DNA from: an archaeon | GTDB lineage: Archaea > EX4484-52 > B79-G9 | Length of the DNA: 22,142 bases | NCBI GenBank assembly: GCA_013139905.1 | Contig: WSZW01000187.1 | Location: forward strand, 1-22,142 | Direction: 5' to 3' | Shown here: piece after piece, positions 7,981 through 15,471 of the stretch | Layout: the number at the start of each line of letters is the position of its first letter | How positions within the stretch are numbered: the stretch's first letter is position 1 | Translations under genes and position numbers: made by a program | The notes under the pieces: generated by a model | Seen by the model: only the letters and a program-made list of their open reading frames with translations | What the model was told of the DNA's origin: nothing | Database searches by the model: none

Positions 7981-7990
7981 ATTTTTAAAT
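7981..7990. promoter_or_regulatory. Shared TATA-like element between pyrD and pyrC
   Basis: ATTTTTAAAT is nearly its own reverse complement and is the only AT element placed well for both genes. Its centre is about 28 nt from the pyrD ATG on the minus strand and about 33 nt from the pyrC ATG on the plus strand. A second candidate, CGTATATATT at 8000, is too close to the pyrC ATG at 8019 for normal archaeal spacing. Confidence 0.45.
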
Positions 7991-8018
7991 GTATGGTTCG
8001 TATATATTATTGATTGTT

Positions 8019-9062
8019 ATGGTTTTTGATATTGCTGATTTTCAAAGAAGGTATAATATTCCGTATTTTATTGACCCGCATGTTCATATGCGTGATGAAG
8101 AGTGGTCAAATAAAGCAGAAATGATTGATGTATATACTAAAGGTGCTGAGGTTGGAATTGGTCTTTTCTTTGATATGCCTAATTTATTTAATCCTGTAAT
8201 TACTCGTGAAAGAGTTAAGGATAGAATTCGGCGTGCAGATGAACAAAATATTGCGGAATTCTATAAGTTGTACGTGGGTCTTACTGCGGATGTAGACCAA
8301 ATAAGAAAAGCTGTTGCACTTACGAATGATGATGAATTTGGTCATCATGTTATTGGTTTGAAATTATTTGCCGGTGAATCTACCGGAGACTTGGCGGTAA
8401 TTGACGAAGATGAACAGTTGAAAATATATCAAATGTTGGCTGCTGAAGATTATCGTGGTGTTGTTGCGGTTCATTGTGAAAAACAAGAGTTTATTGATGG
8501 TTATAAATTTAATTTTGACAATCCGTGGACTAGTTGGGCAGATGCCAGACCGGGAAAAGCAGAATATGAATCTGTAAAAGATCAAATTCGGTTTGCAAAA
8601 GAATCAGAATTTAAAGGTACGTTACATATTCTTCATGTTTCTTATGCGGATACAATTGGTTTGATACGAGAGGAGCTTAAGGATGAGAAATTAAATATTA
8701 CGTTTGAGCTTACACCACATCATCTTTTGTATTCAACAGAAAATATGCGAGAAAATTTGTCTTGGGAAGGAGCAATGAGTCTTAAATGTAATCCTTCTAT
8801 TAAGGATGAGGAAAATCGTAAGGATTTGTGGGATTTTTTAATGAATTTACCTAATGATGATTTGTATAAACGAGTTTGTATTGGTACGGATTATGCGCCA
8901 CACGGATCAGATAAATTAAAACCGCCTTATCCATCGGGTGTTGCTGATTATTCAATGTATGGAACACTTATAGATAATGCTATTGCGGATGGACTTGATG
9001 AAAGTGTATTTGCTGATTTGATGTATCATAATATTGTTGATATTTATGGTTTGAATTCTTAG
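8019..9062 (+). CDS. pyrC: Dihydroorotase
   Basis: This 347-aa amidohydrolase-superfamily enzyme closes carbamoyl-aspartate to dihydroorotate in pyrimidine synthesis. The metal site is readable in order: DPHVHMRD (His21, His23), GLKLFAG with the probable carboxylated Lys115, VHCE (His152), LHVS (His206), and CIGTDYAPH with catalytic Asp291. The region after the last motif (KPPYPSGVADYS) matches the family's Pro/Gly loop. The ATG at 8019 was chosen over 7989 because the extra ten residues are hydrophobic and overlap the promoter. Length is somewhat short of the usual 400+ aa. The divergent neighbour pyrD supports the assignment. Confidence 0.9.
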   Translation: MVFDIADFQRRYNIPYFIDPHVHMRDEEWSNKAEMIDVYTKGAEVGIGLFFDMPNLFNPVITRERVKDRIRRADEQNIAEFYKLYVGLTADVDQIRKAVALTNDDEFGHHVIGLKLFAGESTGDLAVIDEDEQLKIYQMLAAEDYRGVVAVHCEKQEFIDGYKFNFDNPWTSWADARPGKAEYESVKDQIRFAKESEFKGTLHILHVSYADTIGLIREELKDEKLNITFELTPHHLLYSTENMRENLSWEGAMSLKCNPSIKDEENRKDLWDFLMNLPNDDLYKRVCIGTDYAPHGSDKLKPPYPSGVADYSMYGTLIDNAIADGLDESVFADLMYHNIVDIYGLNS

Positions 9063-9081
9063 ATTCTAACAACTATCATAT

Positions 9082-9091
9082 AAACTTATAT
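9082..9091 (+). promoter_or_regulatory. TATA box of the mre11-MFS-rad50 operon
   Basis: AAACTTATAT is centred about 28 nt before the ATG at 9116, again predicting a leaderless mRNA. It matches the adhesin promoter at 262. Confidence 0.6.
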
Positions 9092-9115
9092 TGCTAAATT
9101 CTAATTGTGATTTTT

Positions 9116-10366
9116 ATGTGTTTTACTTTTGCGCACATTGCGGATGTGCATCTTGATTGTTTTCGTGAGCCGGAGCTTAAAAATTTAAGCACTTCTGCTT
9201 TTATTCTTGCTATTGATAAATGTATAGAAAAAAAAGTTGATTTTGTTTTGATTGCGGGTGATTTGTTTAATACCAGTATGCCTGATGTTTCTATTTTGCA
9301 GGAAGCGGTAAAACAGTTTAATCGATTACGGAAGAATAATATTCCTGTTTATTTGATTGCCGGGTCTCATGATATGTCTAATTCTCAAAAGACTTTTTTG
9401 GATGTGTTGGCTGAGGCGGAATTATTTACTAATGTTGTTAAAGGCGAATCTTTAGATGACAAATTAAAATTAAAATTTACAACGGATAAAAAAACGGGTG
9501 CTAAAATTACCGGAATTTTAGGCAAGAAAGGTGCTTTGGATATTGAATATTATCGTGCTTTGAATCGTGAATCACTTGAGAATGAGGGCGGCTATAAAAT
9601 ATTTATGTTTCATTGCGGGATTGAGGAATATAAGCCGGAATTTTTGAAGCATACTTCGTTTTTGCCGTTATCTTTGCTTCCAAAAAATATGAATTATTAT
9701 GCCGGTGGGCATATACATGTAGTTTTTGTTCGTGATGAGCCAGGCTACGGTAAAATTGTATTTCCGGGACCTACATATCCTTGTAATTTTAAGGAGCTTG
9801 AAACTCTTAAAATGGGGAGTTTTTGTATTGTTTCTGTTGATGATTTCGGGGTTAGTCGAACTGAAAAGCAGGATATTGCGCCTGTTGAGATTTTTACTAA
9901 AAAATTCAATGCTAATGGGAAAACAGCGCATATATTAGAGGACGAAATTCTTTTATGGTCTAAAACGGCTGATGTTAAAAATAAGGTTGTTCTTCTTCGG
10001 ATATTAGGAACATTGAAGGAAGGGGCGCCAACGGATGTTTCTTTTACGGATGCTTATAGTGTGTTGATTAATAATGGTGCTGTTATTGTTAAGCGAAATA
10101 CGGCAAAATTGATTTCTCGTGAGTTTGAGGAGATTAAGGTGGATGTTTCCGGGGAATTAAAAGAGGTTGAAGCTAGAATAATAAAGGAGCATATTGGAAA
10201 AGCTCCGGAAAGTATTGCGGATGAGGAAGGGCTTGTTTTTTCTATTTTGGATGCGCTTGATTCTGATAAGGAAGAGGGTGAGACAAATTCGGTTTTTGAG
10301 GCGCGGATGAAAAAGGCGGCTGTTGATGTTTTTGGTTTGAAAGGGATAATCGATGAAGACAGTTAA
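9116..10366 (+). CDS. mre11: Mre11-like DNA double-strand break nuclease
   Basis: This 416-aa calcineurin-like phosphoesterase works with Rad50 in DNA end processing. Motifs in order are ADVHLD (Asp10, His12), AGDLF (Asp49), IAGSHD (83-86), MFHCGIEE, and AGGHIH. Ser84 occupies the place of the metal-binding Asn of the usual GNHD motif, which is Asn84 in Pyrococcus furiosus Mre11 as I recall it. All His and Asp ligands are present. The C-terminal third (about 240-416) is poorly conserved and would hold the capping and Rad50-binding regions. The ATG at 9116 was preferred over a GTG at 9107 because it sits at leaderless distance from the TATA box. The 3' end overlaps the transporter gene by 14 nt. 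Confidence 0.88.
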   Translation: MCFTFAHIADVHLDCFREPELKNLSTSAFILAIDKCIEKKVDFVLIAGDLFNTSMPDVSILQEAVKQFNRLRKNNIPVYLIAGSHDMSNSQKTFLDVLAEAELFTNVVKGESLDDKLKLKFTTDKKTGAKITGILGKKGALDIEYYRALNRESLENEGGYKIFMFHCGIEEYKPEFLKHTSFLPLSLLPKNMNYYAGGHIHVVFVRDEPGYGKIVFPGPTYPCNFKELETLKMGSFCIVSVDDFGVSRTEKQDIAPVEIFTKKFNANGKTAHILEDEILLWSKTADVKNKVVLLRILGTLKEGAPTDVSFTDAYSVLINNGAVIVKRNTAKLISREFEEIKVDVSGELKEVEARIIKEHIGKAPESIADEEGLVFSILDALDSDKEEGETNSVFEARMKKAAVDVFGLKGIIDEDS

Positions 10367-11534
10367 AGAACGGCTTGAAGCAAATATTTGGAAATATTAT
10401 TTGTTTGTTGCGTTTAGATATTGTACGTTCTTTTTTATGCCGATTATTGTTTTGTTTTTTCAAGAGCAGGGACTTTCGATTGTGCAAATTATGATTTTAC
10501 AATCCGTTTATGCTATCTCTATTGTTATTTTTGAGGTGCCGACGGGCGCTATTGCGGATATTATTGGTCGAAAAAAGACAACTGGATTGGGTGCACTTTT
10601 TGTGGCGTTTGCTGTTGTTCAATATATTTTTGCTCAAGATTTTATGGGGTTTATTGTGGCGGATATATTCTATGCTATGGGGTTTGCGCTTACGTCCGGT
10701 GCCGATGTTGCGCTTATTTATGATAGTTTGAAATCTCTTGGAAAAGAGAAAATGTTTACTAAAATTAGAGGTCGGGCAAATGCTATTGGGTTTTTTGCGG
10801 CGGCTTTTGCATCCATTTCAAGTGGTTGGCTTTATTCTATTGATATTCGTATTCCGTTGATGGTGTCTATTGTTCCTTTATTGTTTGCGATGGTTGTTGC
10901 ATATACTATGTATGAGCCAAAGCGTGTTTTAGGGGTTGTTACATTTAGAAATGCTTTAGGGTTGATGGCGGATGGGGTAAGATATACTGCAACGCATGTT
11001 AAATTAAGATGGATTATTATTTATGCGTCCGGGTTTTTGGCATTTTCCCGTGCAGGATTTTGGTTATATCAACCGTTTTTGGTGTCTGTTGGTGTGGAGA
11101 TTGTTTATTTTGGTATTATATTTGCAGGGATTAATTTGTTTGTGTCTGCGGGGTCTAACTGGGCGCACTTGATTGAAGAAAGATTGGGTGAAAAGAATTC
11201 GTTGATATTGATTAGTACGTGTATGGTGTTGTCATTCGTATTTTTTTCGTTTGAGAGTGTGTTGTTTGGTATTGTTGCGATTGTTTTGGGGCAGTTGGCG
11301 TTTGGATTCAGTACTCCTGTTATTAGTGATTATATTAATCGGCATGTGTCATCTAAAAATCGTGCAACTGTGTTGTCTGTGTCATCTTTATCAAAAAATA
11401 TTGCTATTGCTATTGTGTTGCCGTTTGTCGGATTTTTGGTTGAGGCTTATAGTTTATCGGATGCATTTTTGATGTCTGCAGGTATACTTTTTATAATCAA
11501 TATTGTATTTTATATTATGAGGAAATTGATATAA
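10353..11534 (+). CDS. Major facilitator superfamily transporter
   Basis: This 393-aa polytopic membrane protein has about 11-12 hydrophobic segments. The loop between segments 2 and 3 reads GAIADIIGRKK (residues 65-75), the MFS motif A (G-x3-D-x2-G-R-K/R). The two-halves layout and the length fit the 12-TM MFS. The substrate cannot be told; close-looking families include drug efflux and orphan permeases. Its start overlaps mre11 by 14 nt and its stop overlaps the rad50 ATG (TAATG), so it is translated as part of the repair operon. Base use (very G+T rich on this strand) is the same as its neighbours, so recent insertion from elsewhere is not indicated. Confidence 0.85.
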   Translation: MKTVKERLEANIWKYYLFVAFRYCTFFFMPIIVLFFQEQGLSIVQIMILQSVYAISIVIFEVPTGAIADIIGRKKTTGLGALFVAFAVVQYIFAQDFMGFIVADIFYAMGFALTSGADVALIYDSLKSLGKEKMFTKIRGRANAIGFFAAAFASISSGWLYSIDIRIPLMVSIVPLLFAMVVAYTMYEPKRVLGVVTFRNALGLMADGVRYTATHVKLRWIIIYASGFLAFSRAGFWLYQPFLVSVGVEIVYFGIIFAGINLFVSAGSNWAHLIEERLGEKNSLILISTCMVLSFVFFSFESVLFGIVAIVLGQLAFGFSTPVISDYINRHVSSKNRATVLSVSSLSKNIAIAIVLPFVGFLVEAYSLSDAFLMSAGILFIINIVFYIMRKLI

Positions 11535-13609
11535 TGAAAATAAATTCAGTGGTTTTAAATAATATTCGAAGCTATACGGACGAAAAAATAAAGTTTGGTT
11601 CGGGTACGACTTTAATTTCCGGGGATATTGGTTGCGGGAAATCTAGTGTTTTATATGCGATTGATTTTGCGCTTTTTGGTGTTCGACCGGGGTCTAAATC
11701 CGATGATTTGCCGGGGGCTGCTCTTCTTCGTCACGGGGCTAATACAGGTCATGTGATTTTAGATTTTTCTATTGATGGTAAATCCGTTAAAATAAAACGT
11801 ACGCTTGTTAGAAAGAATACGACGGTGTCTCAGGGGGCAGGATCGGTAACGATAAATGGAGTTATAAAGGATTTGACTGCAACTGAGATTAAGAGTGATA
11901 TTTTGGTATTATTGGGGTATCCTGAAAATTTGCTGAAGAAGAATAAGTCTTTGCTTTTTAGGTATACTGTGTATACGCCGCAAGAGCAGATGAAGGAAAT
12001 TATTTTTGAGAAAGTTGAGGATCGTTTGGATACGCTTCGAAATGTTTTTGGTATGGATAAATATAAACGGATATCGGTTAATGCTTCTTTGTTTTCATTG
12101 GAGCTTAGGCGGACTAAGTCGCGGTTTGAGGGTGTGTTTTTAGATTTAGAGCAGAAACAAGAGGAATTGAAAGTTGCTGTTTTAGAAAAGGAACTTGTTG
12201 AAAAAAATGTTGAAATTTCTAAAAAAGATTTTGAAAAAATTAATTTGTCTTATTTAGAGAAAAAGGAAGGGTTGTTGACGCTGAAAAATAAAATTGATGA
12301 GCTTCTGGCAATAAAAACTAAGCGTGATGTTTTGAAAAAAAGCGCTGAGATGTCTGAGAAAAGAAGTGTTGAGATAAAAAATGAGTTAAAAATTCTTCGT
12401 GATAAGCTTTTAAAAACGGATGAGAAAACACTTCGTTTGCGGCTTGGGATTTTAGAAAAGGAAATTGTTTTGCTTGATTCCAAAAAAGAAGAGCTTAAGA
12501 AAATACAATTGGATGTTCGTGAGCTTGAGGGTAAATTGCGAGAGTGTGATACGCGCAAGAAAACCGCAAATGAGTTGATTGAAAAGATTAGTTCTCTTGA
12601 TTCGTGTCCTACCTGCGGTCAGGGTGTTGATGTAACTTATAAGCAAAGTATTTGTGATGTTGAGGGTAAAAAAATTACTAATTTTGATAAGATACTAACT
12701 ATTCATAAAAAAAATATTTTGGAAAAAGAGGAGATTGTAAAAAAGCTTACTTTGGAGATTGATGCGATACGGGTAAAGGAAAAAGAGAAAATTACTATAT
12801 TGCATGAGTTAAAGGGTTTGGATGATGTTTTGAAAAATATGTCTTTAAAGGAGGACGAGCATCAAAAGATGATTGATGAAACGCAAAAGACGTTGCAGGA
12901 GATTGCTGGTTTTGTGGTATTGTTAAAGGAGTTTGATGTGGTTCGCGCTTTATATGTTAAAGGGGAGCAGGAAATTGAAAAATTGCGTGTCGGACTTATT
13001 GAGGCGAAATCTGTTTCTTCTAAATTTGAGCAGGCTATGGTTGATGTTAAAAAAAGGATTGTGTCTATTGAAAAAGAGGTTGCAATCAAGTTAAAGGCAA
13101 AGAAGGATTGTTTAATTGTTTCTGATTACGAGAATTGGATATCTTATACTTTTATTCCTCTTTTAGATACTATTGAAAAGCATATGATGGCGGTTATCCA
13201 GCAGGAGTTTAATGCGCTTTTTTCTACGTGGTTTTCGGTTTTGGTTGAGGATGAGAATTTGTCTTGTACGATTGATGATAAGTTTTCGCCTCTTGTGATG
13301 CAGAATGGTTTTGAAGTGTCTTATAATTTCTTGTCCGGTGGGGAGAAGACTTCGATTGCTCTTGCTTATCGGTTGGCTTTGAATAAGATAATTAATTCGT
13401 TATCCGAGACTATACGGACAAAGGATTTGTTGATATTGGATGAACCAACGGACGGGTTTTCAACTGAGCAGTTGGATAGGGTTCGTGATGTTTTGGATGA
13501 GCTTAAGTTGAAGCAGATTTTGATTGTATCCCACGAGGCCAAGATGGCTGACTTCGTGGATAATGTTATACGGTTTCGCAAGTCCGGGCATGTCAGCGGG
13601 ATTTGTTGA
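11534..13609 (+). CDS. rad50: Rad50-like SMC-family ATPase
   Basis: This 691-aa partner of Mre11 tethers DNA ends and drives nuclease activity by ATP-dependent closing. Walker A is GDIGCGKSS with Lys36. The zinc hook is CPTC (Cys358 and Cys361). The ABC signature is LSGGEK at 600-605, and Walker B is LLILDEPTDG with Asp636-Glu637. Coiled-coil arms run from about 185 to 355 and 370 to 540. Typical archaeal Rad50 is about 850-900 aa, so each arm is clearly shorter here while all catalytic motifs are kept. Gene order (Mre11 upstream, same operon) is normal apart from the transporter between them. Confidence 0.92.
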   Translation: MKINSVVLNNIRSYTDEKIKFGSGTTLISGDIGCGKSSVLYAIDFALFGVRPGSKSDDLPGAALLRHGANTGHVILDFSIDGKSVKIKRTLVRKNTTVSQGAGSVTINGVIKDLTATEIKSDILVLLGYPENLLKKNKSLLFRYTVYTPQEQMKEIIFEKVEDRLDTLRNVFGMDKYKRISVNASLFSLELRRTKSRFEGVFLDLEQKQEELKVAVLEKELVEKNVEISKKDFEKINLSYLEKKEGLLTLKNKIDELLAIKTKRDVLKKSAEMSEKRSVEIKNELKILRDKLLKTDEKTLRLRLGILEKEIVLLDSKKEELKKIQLDVRELEGKLRECDTRKKTANELIEKISSLDSCPTCGQGVDVTYKQSICDVEGKKITNFDKILTIHKKNILEKEEIVKKLTLEIDAIRVKEKEKITILHELKGLDDVLKNMSLKEDEHQKMIDETQKTLQEIAGFVVLLKEFDVVRALYVKGEQEIEKLRVGLIEAKSVSSKFEQAMVDVKKRIVSIEKEVAIKLKAKKDCLIVSDYENWISYTFIPLLDTIEKHMMAVIQQEFNALFSTWFSVLVEDENLSCTIDDKFSPLVMQNGFEVSYNFLSGGEKTSIALAYRLALNKIINSLSETIRTKDLLILDEPTDGFSTEQLDRVRDVLDELKLKQILIVSHEAKMADFVDNVIRFRKSGHVSGIC

Positions 13610-13659
13610 GATTGGTTGGTTGTTGTGATGGGATTATTTTTATGTAACTATCGAAAAGT

Positions 13660-13668
13660 ATTTATATC
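13660..13668 (+). promoter_or_regulatory. TATA box of the 13722 gene
   Basis: ATTTATATC about 58 nt before the ATG predicts a leader of roughly 30 nt. A second AT element (TATAATTTAGAT, from 13699) is present, so the promoter choice is uncertain. Confidence 0.4.
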
Positions 13669-13721
13669 TAGAATATGTATTAACTAATATATCAATAATA
13701 TAATTTAGATAAAATAAAATT

Positions 13722-14120
13722 ATGAGGTTTAGATTTGTGAAAAATATTACTTTATATGGAAAAATTGGAATGGATATTGATTTAGATACAATATTTGATG
13801 ATTGTCCGAAAAAATATCAATTCATAGTTACATCTAAACCGAATATATTTGGATTGATACGAAATGATGGAGATGAACCATATACTGTTATTATTCAGAA
13901 ATCTTTGAGTGATCCTGAAAATGAGTACGGGGATTTTTTAACTGTAACCGGTTCTGATTCTGAAAAAGTTGATAAAATAATAAAAAAACTTCAAGGAAAA
14001 CTTTGTTTTGATTGTGATGTTGAAACTAATGAATCATTAGCGAATTCTCAATCCGGAAAGGAATTAATGATTTTAAATCATGAACTTTTTTATCAGGGAT
14101 ATTTAAAGGGATTATTCTAA
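13722..14120 (+). CDS. Hypothetical protein, 132 aa
   Basis: I do not recognise this protein. It is soluble and mixed alpha/beta, with no signal peptide or membrane segment. Visible features are an acidic N-terminal part (MDIDLDTIFDDCPKKYQF), a beta-strand-like centre (YTVIIQKSLSDPENEYGDFLTVTG), and a pair of Cys in CFDCDVE that are too close to each other and too few for a clear metal site. An alternative start is Met17 at 13770. It stands alone, between rad50 and the convergent dihydrouridine synthase gene. Codon use matches the neighbours, which supports a real gene. Confidence 0.6.
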   Translation: MRFRFVKNITLYGKIGMDIDLDTIFDDCPKKYQFIVTSKPNIFGLIRNDGDEPYTVIIQKSLSDPENEYGDFLTVTGSDSEKVDKIIKKLQGKLCFDCDVETNESLANSQSGKELMILNHELFYQGYLKGLF

Positions 14121-14152
14121 AAAGAGAATTCTTTGTTATTTAGGTCTTGATG

Positions 14153-14258
14153 TCAATTCATTTCTTGCATGGGTGCGCCGATGAGTGTATGTTGGTTAAT
14201 TTTGTTGTATGCGCCGTAATATATTGTTTTGGTATTTTTGGGGTGCGTTTCTTTTTTT
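14153..14258 (-). other. Probable shifted-frame C-terminal tail of the dihydrouridine synthase
   Basis: One frame away from the annotated end of the dus gene, the minus strand stays open for about 34 codons downstream of an A8 run. It reads KTIYYGAYNKINQHT, then LIGAPMQEMN, then stop at 14153. This peptide looks more protein-like than the in-frame ending (NNILRRIQQN). Deleting one base of the A8 run at 14252-14259 would join the two frames. This may be a sequencing indel, a recent mutation or programmed slippage. Confidence 0.4.
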
Positions 14259-14990
14259 TGCGAGTTCTAAATATTCGTTAATGATTTCGTTGATTGGTGG
14301 TGTTTTTATGCCTTTTAATTCTGCAAATATTAGGGGGTTTGTTATGGCGGCGCGTCCTATCATTATACCTGCACAATCTCGTAGTTTTTCAATATCGGAT
14401 TTGGTTGTTATGTCGCCGTTTGCGATTATGTTTTTTCCGGTGGCGATGCATTCTTTGATAACGCTTAAGTCTGCTTTTTCGCTATAATTTTGCTTTCCGT
14501 GTCTTGCATGGACTATAAAGAAATCAGCATCAACGCCGTTTATGAGGTTAAGATATACTTTTTTTTCTTTTTCGTGTTGGTTTAGACCTAGGCGCATTTT
14601 TACGCTTACGTTATGGTTGTGGTCTTTGATTATATGTACTAGACGGTTTATTTTTGATACGCGTTTCATCATTGCGCAACCAAGACCTTTTGATACGACT
14701 GCTGGATCCGGGCAGCCTAAGTTTAGGTTGAAACCTTTGAATCCATTTTCGGGGGTGAAGTTAGCTAAGAATTTTTTTAGTGGTTCTTCTTTTTGGCCTA
14801 ATAGTTGTATTTGGCATGGAGTGTTATCGTAAAGTTTTATTTTTTCTAGTGCGAATTCGTTGTTTTTTGCCAGTGCTTCTATGTTGACTTTCTCTGTGAA
14901 TGTTAAGTCTGCTCCACGGCATATTGTTCTAAAGCAAGAGTCTGTCATGCTTTCTATTGGTGCTAGCATGTATGAGAATTTGTTTTTCAT
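14196..14990 (-). CDS. dus: tRNA-dihydrouridine synthase
   Basis: This 264-aa TIM-barrel flavoenzyme is predicted to reduce uridine in the D-loop of tRNA to dihydrouridine using FMN and NADPH. Family motifs are LAPIESMTDSCFR at the N-terminus, NLNLGCPDPAVVSKGLGCAMM with a candidate catalytic Cys in the GLGC turn, VSVKMRLGL, HARHGKQNY, ANGDITT and MIGRAAITNP (the FMN phosphate site). The barrel is complete. The C-terminal helical domain is short against the usual 300-330 aa and probably ends in the wrong frame because of an A8 run. On the minus strand a TATA-like element lies 28 nt before the ATG, so the message is probably leaderless. Confidence 0.88.
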   Translation of the reverse strand: MKNKFSYMLAPIESMTDSCFRTICRGADLTFTEKVNIEALAKNNEFALEKIKLYDNTPCQIQLLGQKEEPLKKFLANFTPENGFKGFNLNLGCPDPAVVSKGLGCAMMKRVSKINRLVHIIKDHNHNVSVKMRLGLNQHEKEKKVYLNLINGVDADFFIVHARHGKQNYSEKADLSVIKECIATGKNIIANGDITTKSDIEKLRDCAGIMIGRAAITNPLIFAELKGIKTPPINEIINEYLELAKKRNAPQKYQNNILRRIQQN

Positions 14991-15012
14991 AATTGAATAG
15001 ATTGTTTAAAGT

Positions 15013-15022
15013 ATTTTAATAT
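15013..15022 (-). promoter_or_regulatory. TATA box of dus
   Basis: TATATTAAAA on the minus strand is centred about 28 nt before the ATG at 14990. Confidence 0.45.
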
Positions 15023-15121
15023 ATTCCATGATTTGTGTGGGGTTGTTTGATTCAAATGCTAAAAAACTATATATACTGGTTAAACCATATATTTTGTAGT
15101 ATTTGAGGTGATGATATGTGT

Positions 15122-15325
15122 ATGGATTTTAAAAATATGGTAAAAAAACTTGATTTTGTTGATGTGGGTTTGATTAAGATATCTGTTCTTGCTTTTACGC
15201 TTGGAATTGTTTCTTATTCTCCAGATTTTACTGTTTGGGTTCAGTCGGTTAATCCTATGTTATTTTTTGCTATATTTGTTTTAGCTGTAGCAAGACCGTT
15301 TTATAGGGCATGGATTAAGAAATGA
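15122..15325 (+). CDS. Small two-TM membrane protein, 67 aa
   Basis: This short protein has two hydrophobic segments (about residues 17-32, VGLIKISVLAFTLGIV, and 42-57, NPMLFFAIFVLAVARP) and a basic end (RAWIKK). It resembles small archaeal membrane proteins of unknown function; no activity can be inferred. A strong ribosome binding site, GAGGTGAT at 15105-15112, lies 9 nt before this ATG; an in-frame ATG at 15116 would be only 3 nt from it and is less likely. A TATA box (CTATATATA, about 15065-15073) gives a leader of about 27 nt that contains the binding site. Confidence 0.65.
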   Translation: MDFKNMVKKLDFVDVGLIKISVLAFTLGIVSYSPDFTVWVQSVNPMLFFAIFVLAVARPFYRAWIKK

Positions 15326-15359
15326 ATCTATTTGTATTTAATGTATTTTAACTGTGGTT

Positions 15360-15383
15360 TGGGAATTACGTGTTTAATTCCCA
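15360..15383 (+). promoter_or_regulatory. Inverted repeat abutting the regulator gene's TATA box
   Basis: A 9-bp perfect inverted repeat (TGGGAATTA / TAATTCCCA, loop CGTGTT) ends 5 nt before the TATA box at 15388. That places its right arm next to the BRE (TFB-binding) position. It could be an operator or the end hairpin of the preceding small gene; no T-run follows directly. Confidence 0.45.
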
Positions 15384-15387
15384 CCTA

Positions 15388-15397
15388 TGTTTATATA
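15388..15397 (+). promoter_or_regulatory. TATA box of the AbrB/MraZ-like regulator
   Basis: TGTTTATATA predicts a transcription start near 15419, just before the short leader ORF and the operator-like repeats. Confidence 0.55.
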
Positions 15398-15428
15398 GTT
15401 TTTTGTTCATTTAGTTTATTGGTGAAAT

Positions 15429-15461
15429 ATGATGAATGGTGAATGTTTTCATAAACGGTGA
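15429..15461 (+). CDS. Ten-codon leader ORF upstream of the regulator
   Basis: GGTGAAAT at 15421 is followed at once by ATGATG; the ORF reads MMNGECFHKR and stops with a TGA that overlaps the GTG start of the regulator (GTGA). This geometry suggests translational coupling. An alternative is that it is the true N-terminus separated by a frameshift. Too short to judge by coding content. Confidence 0.3.
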   Translation: MMNGECFHKR

Positions 15462-15471
15462 ATGTCTTCAT
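15439..15471 (+). promoter_or_regulatory. Two operator-like direct repeats at the regulator start
   Basis: GTGAATGTTTTCAT (15439-15452) and GTGAATGTCTTCAT (15458-15471) are 19 bp apart. Each is itself a near-inverted repeat (GTGAA..TTCAT). They lie downstream of the predicted transcription start, a typical repressor position in archaea. The GTG start codon is inside the second copy. A third, more symmetric copy follows the gene. Confidence 0.5.

Noticed and set aside
14209..14832. Plus-strand open frames across the dihydrouridine synthase gene
   Set aside because: They lie antisense to a clear enzyme gene and their translations are biased hydrophobic strings without motifs.
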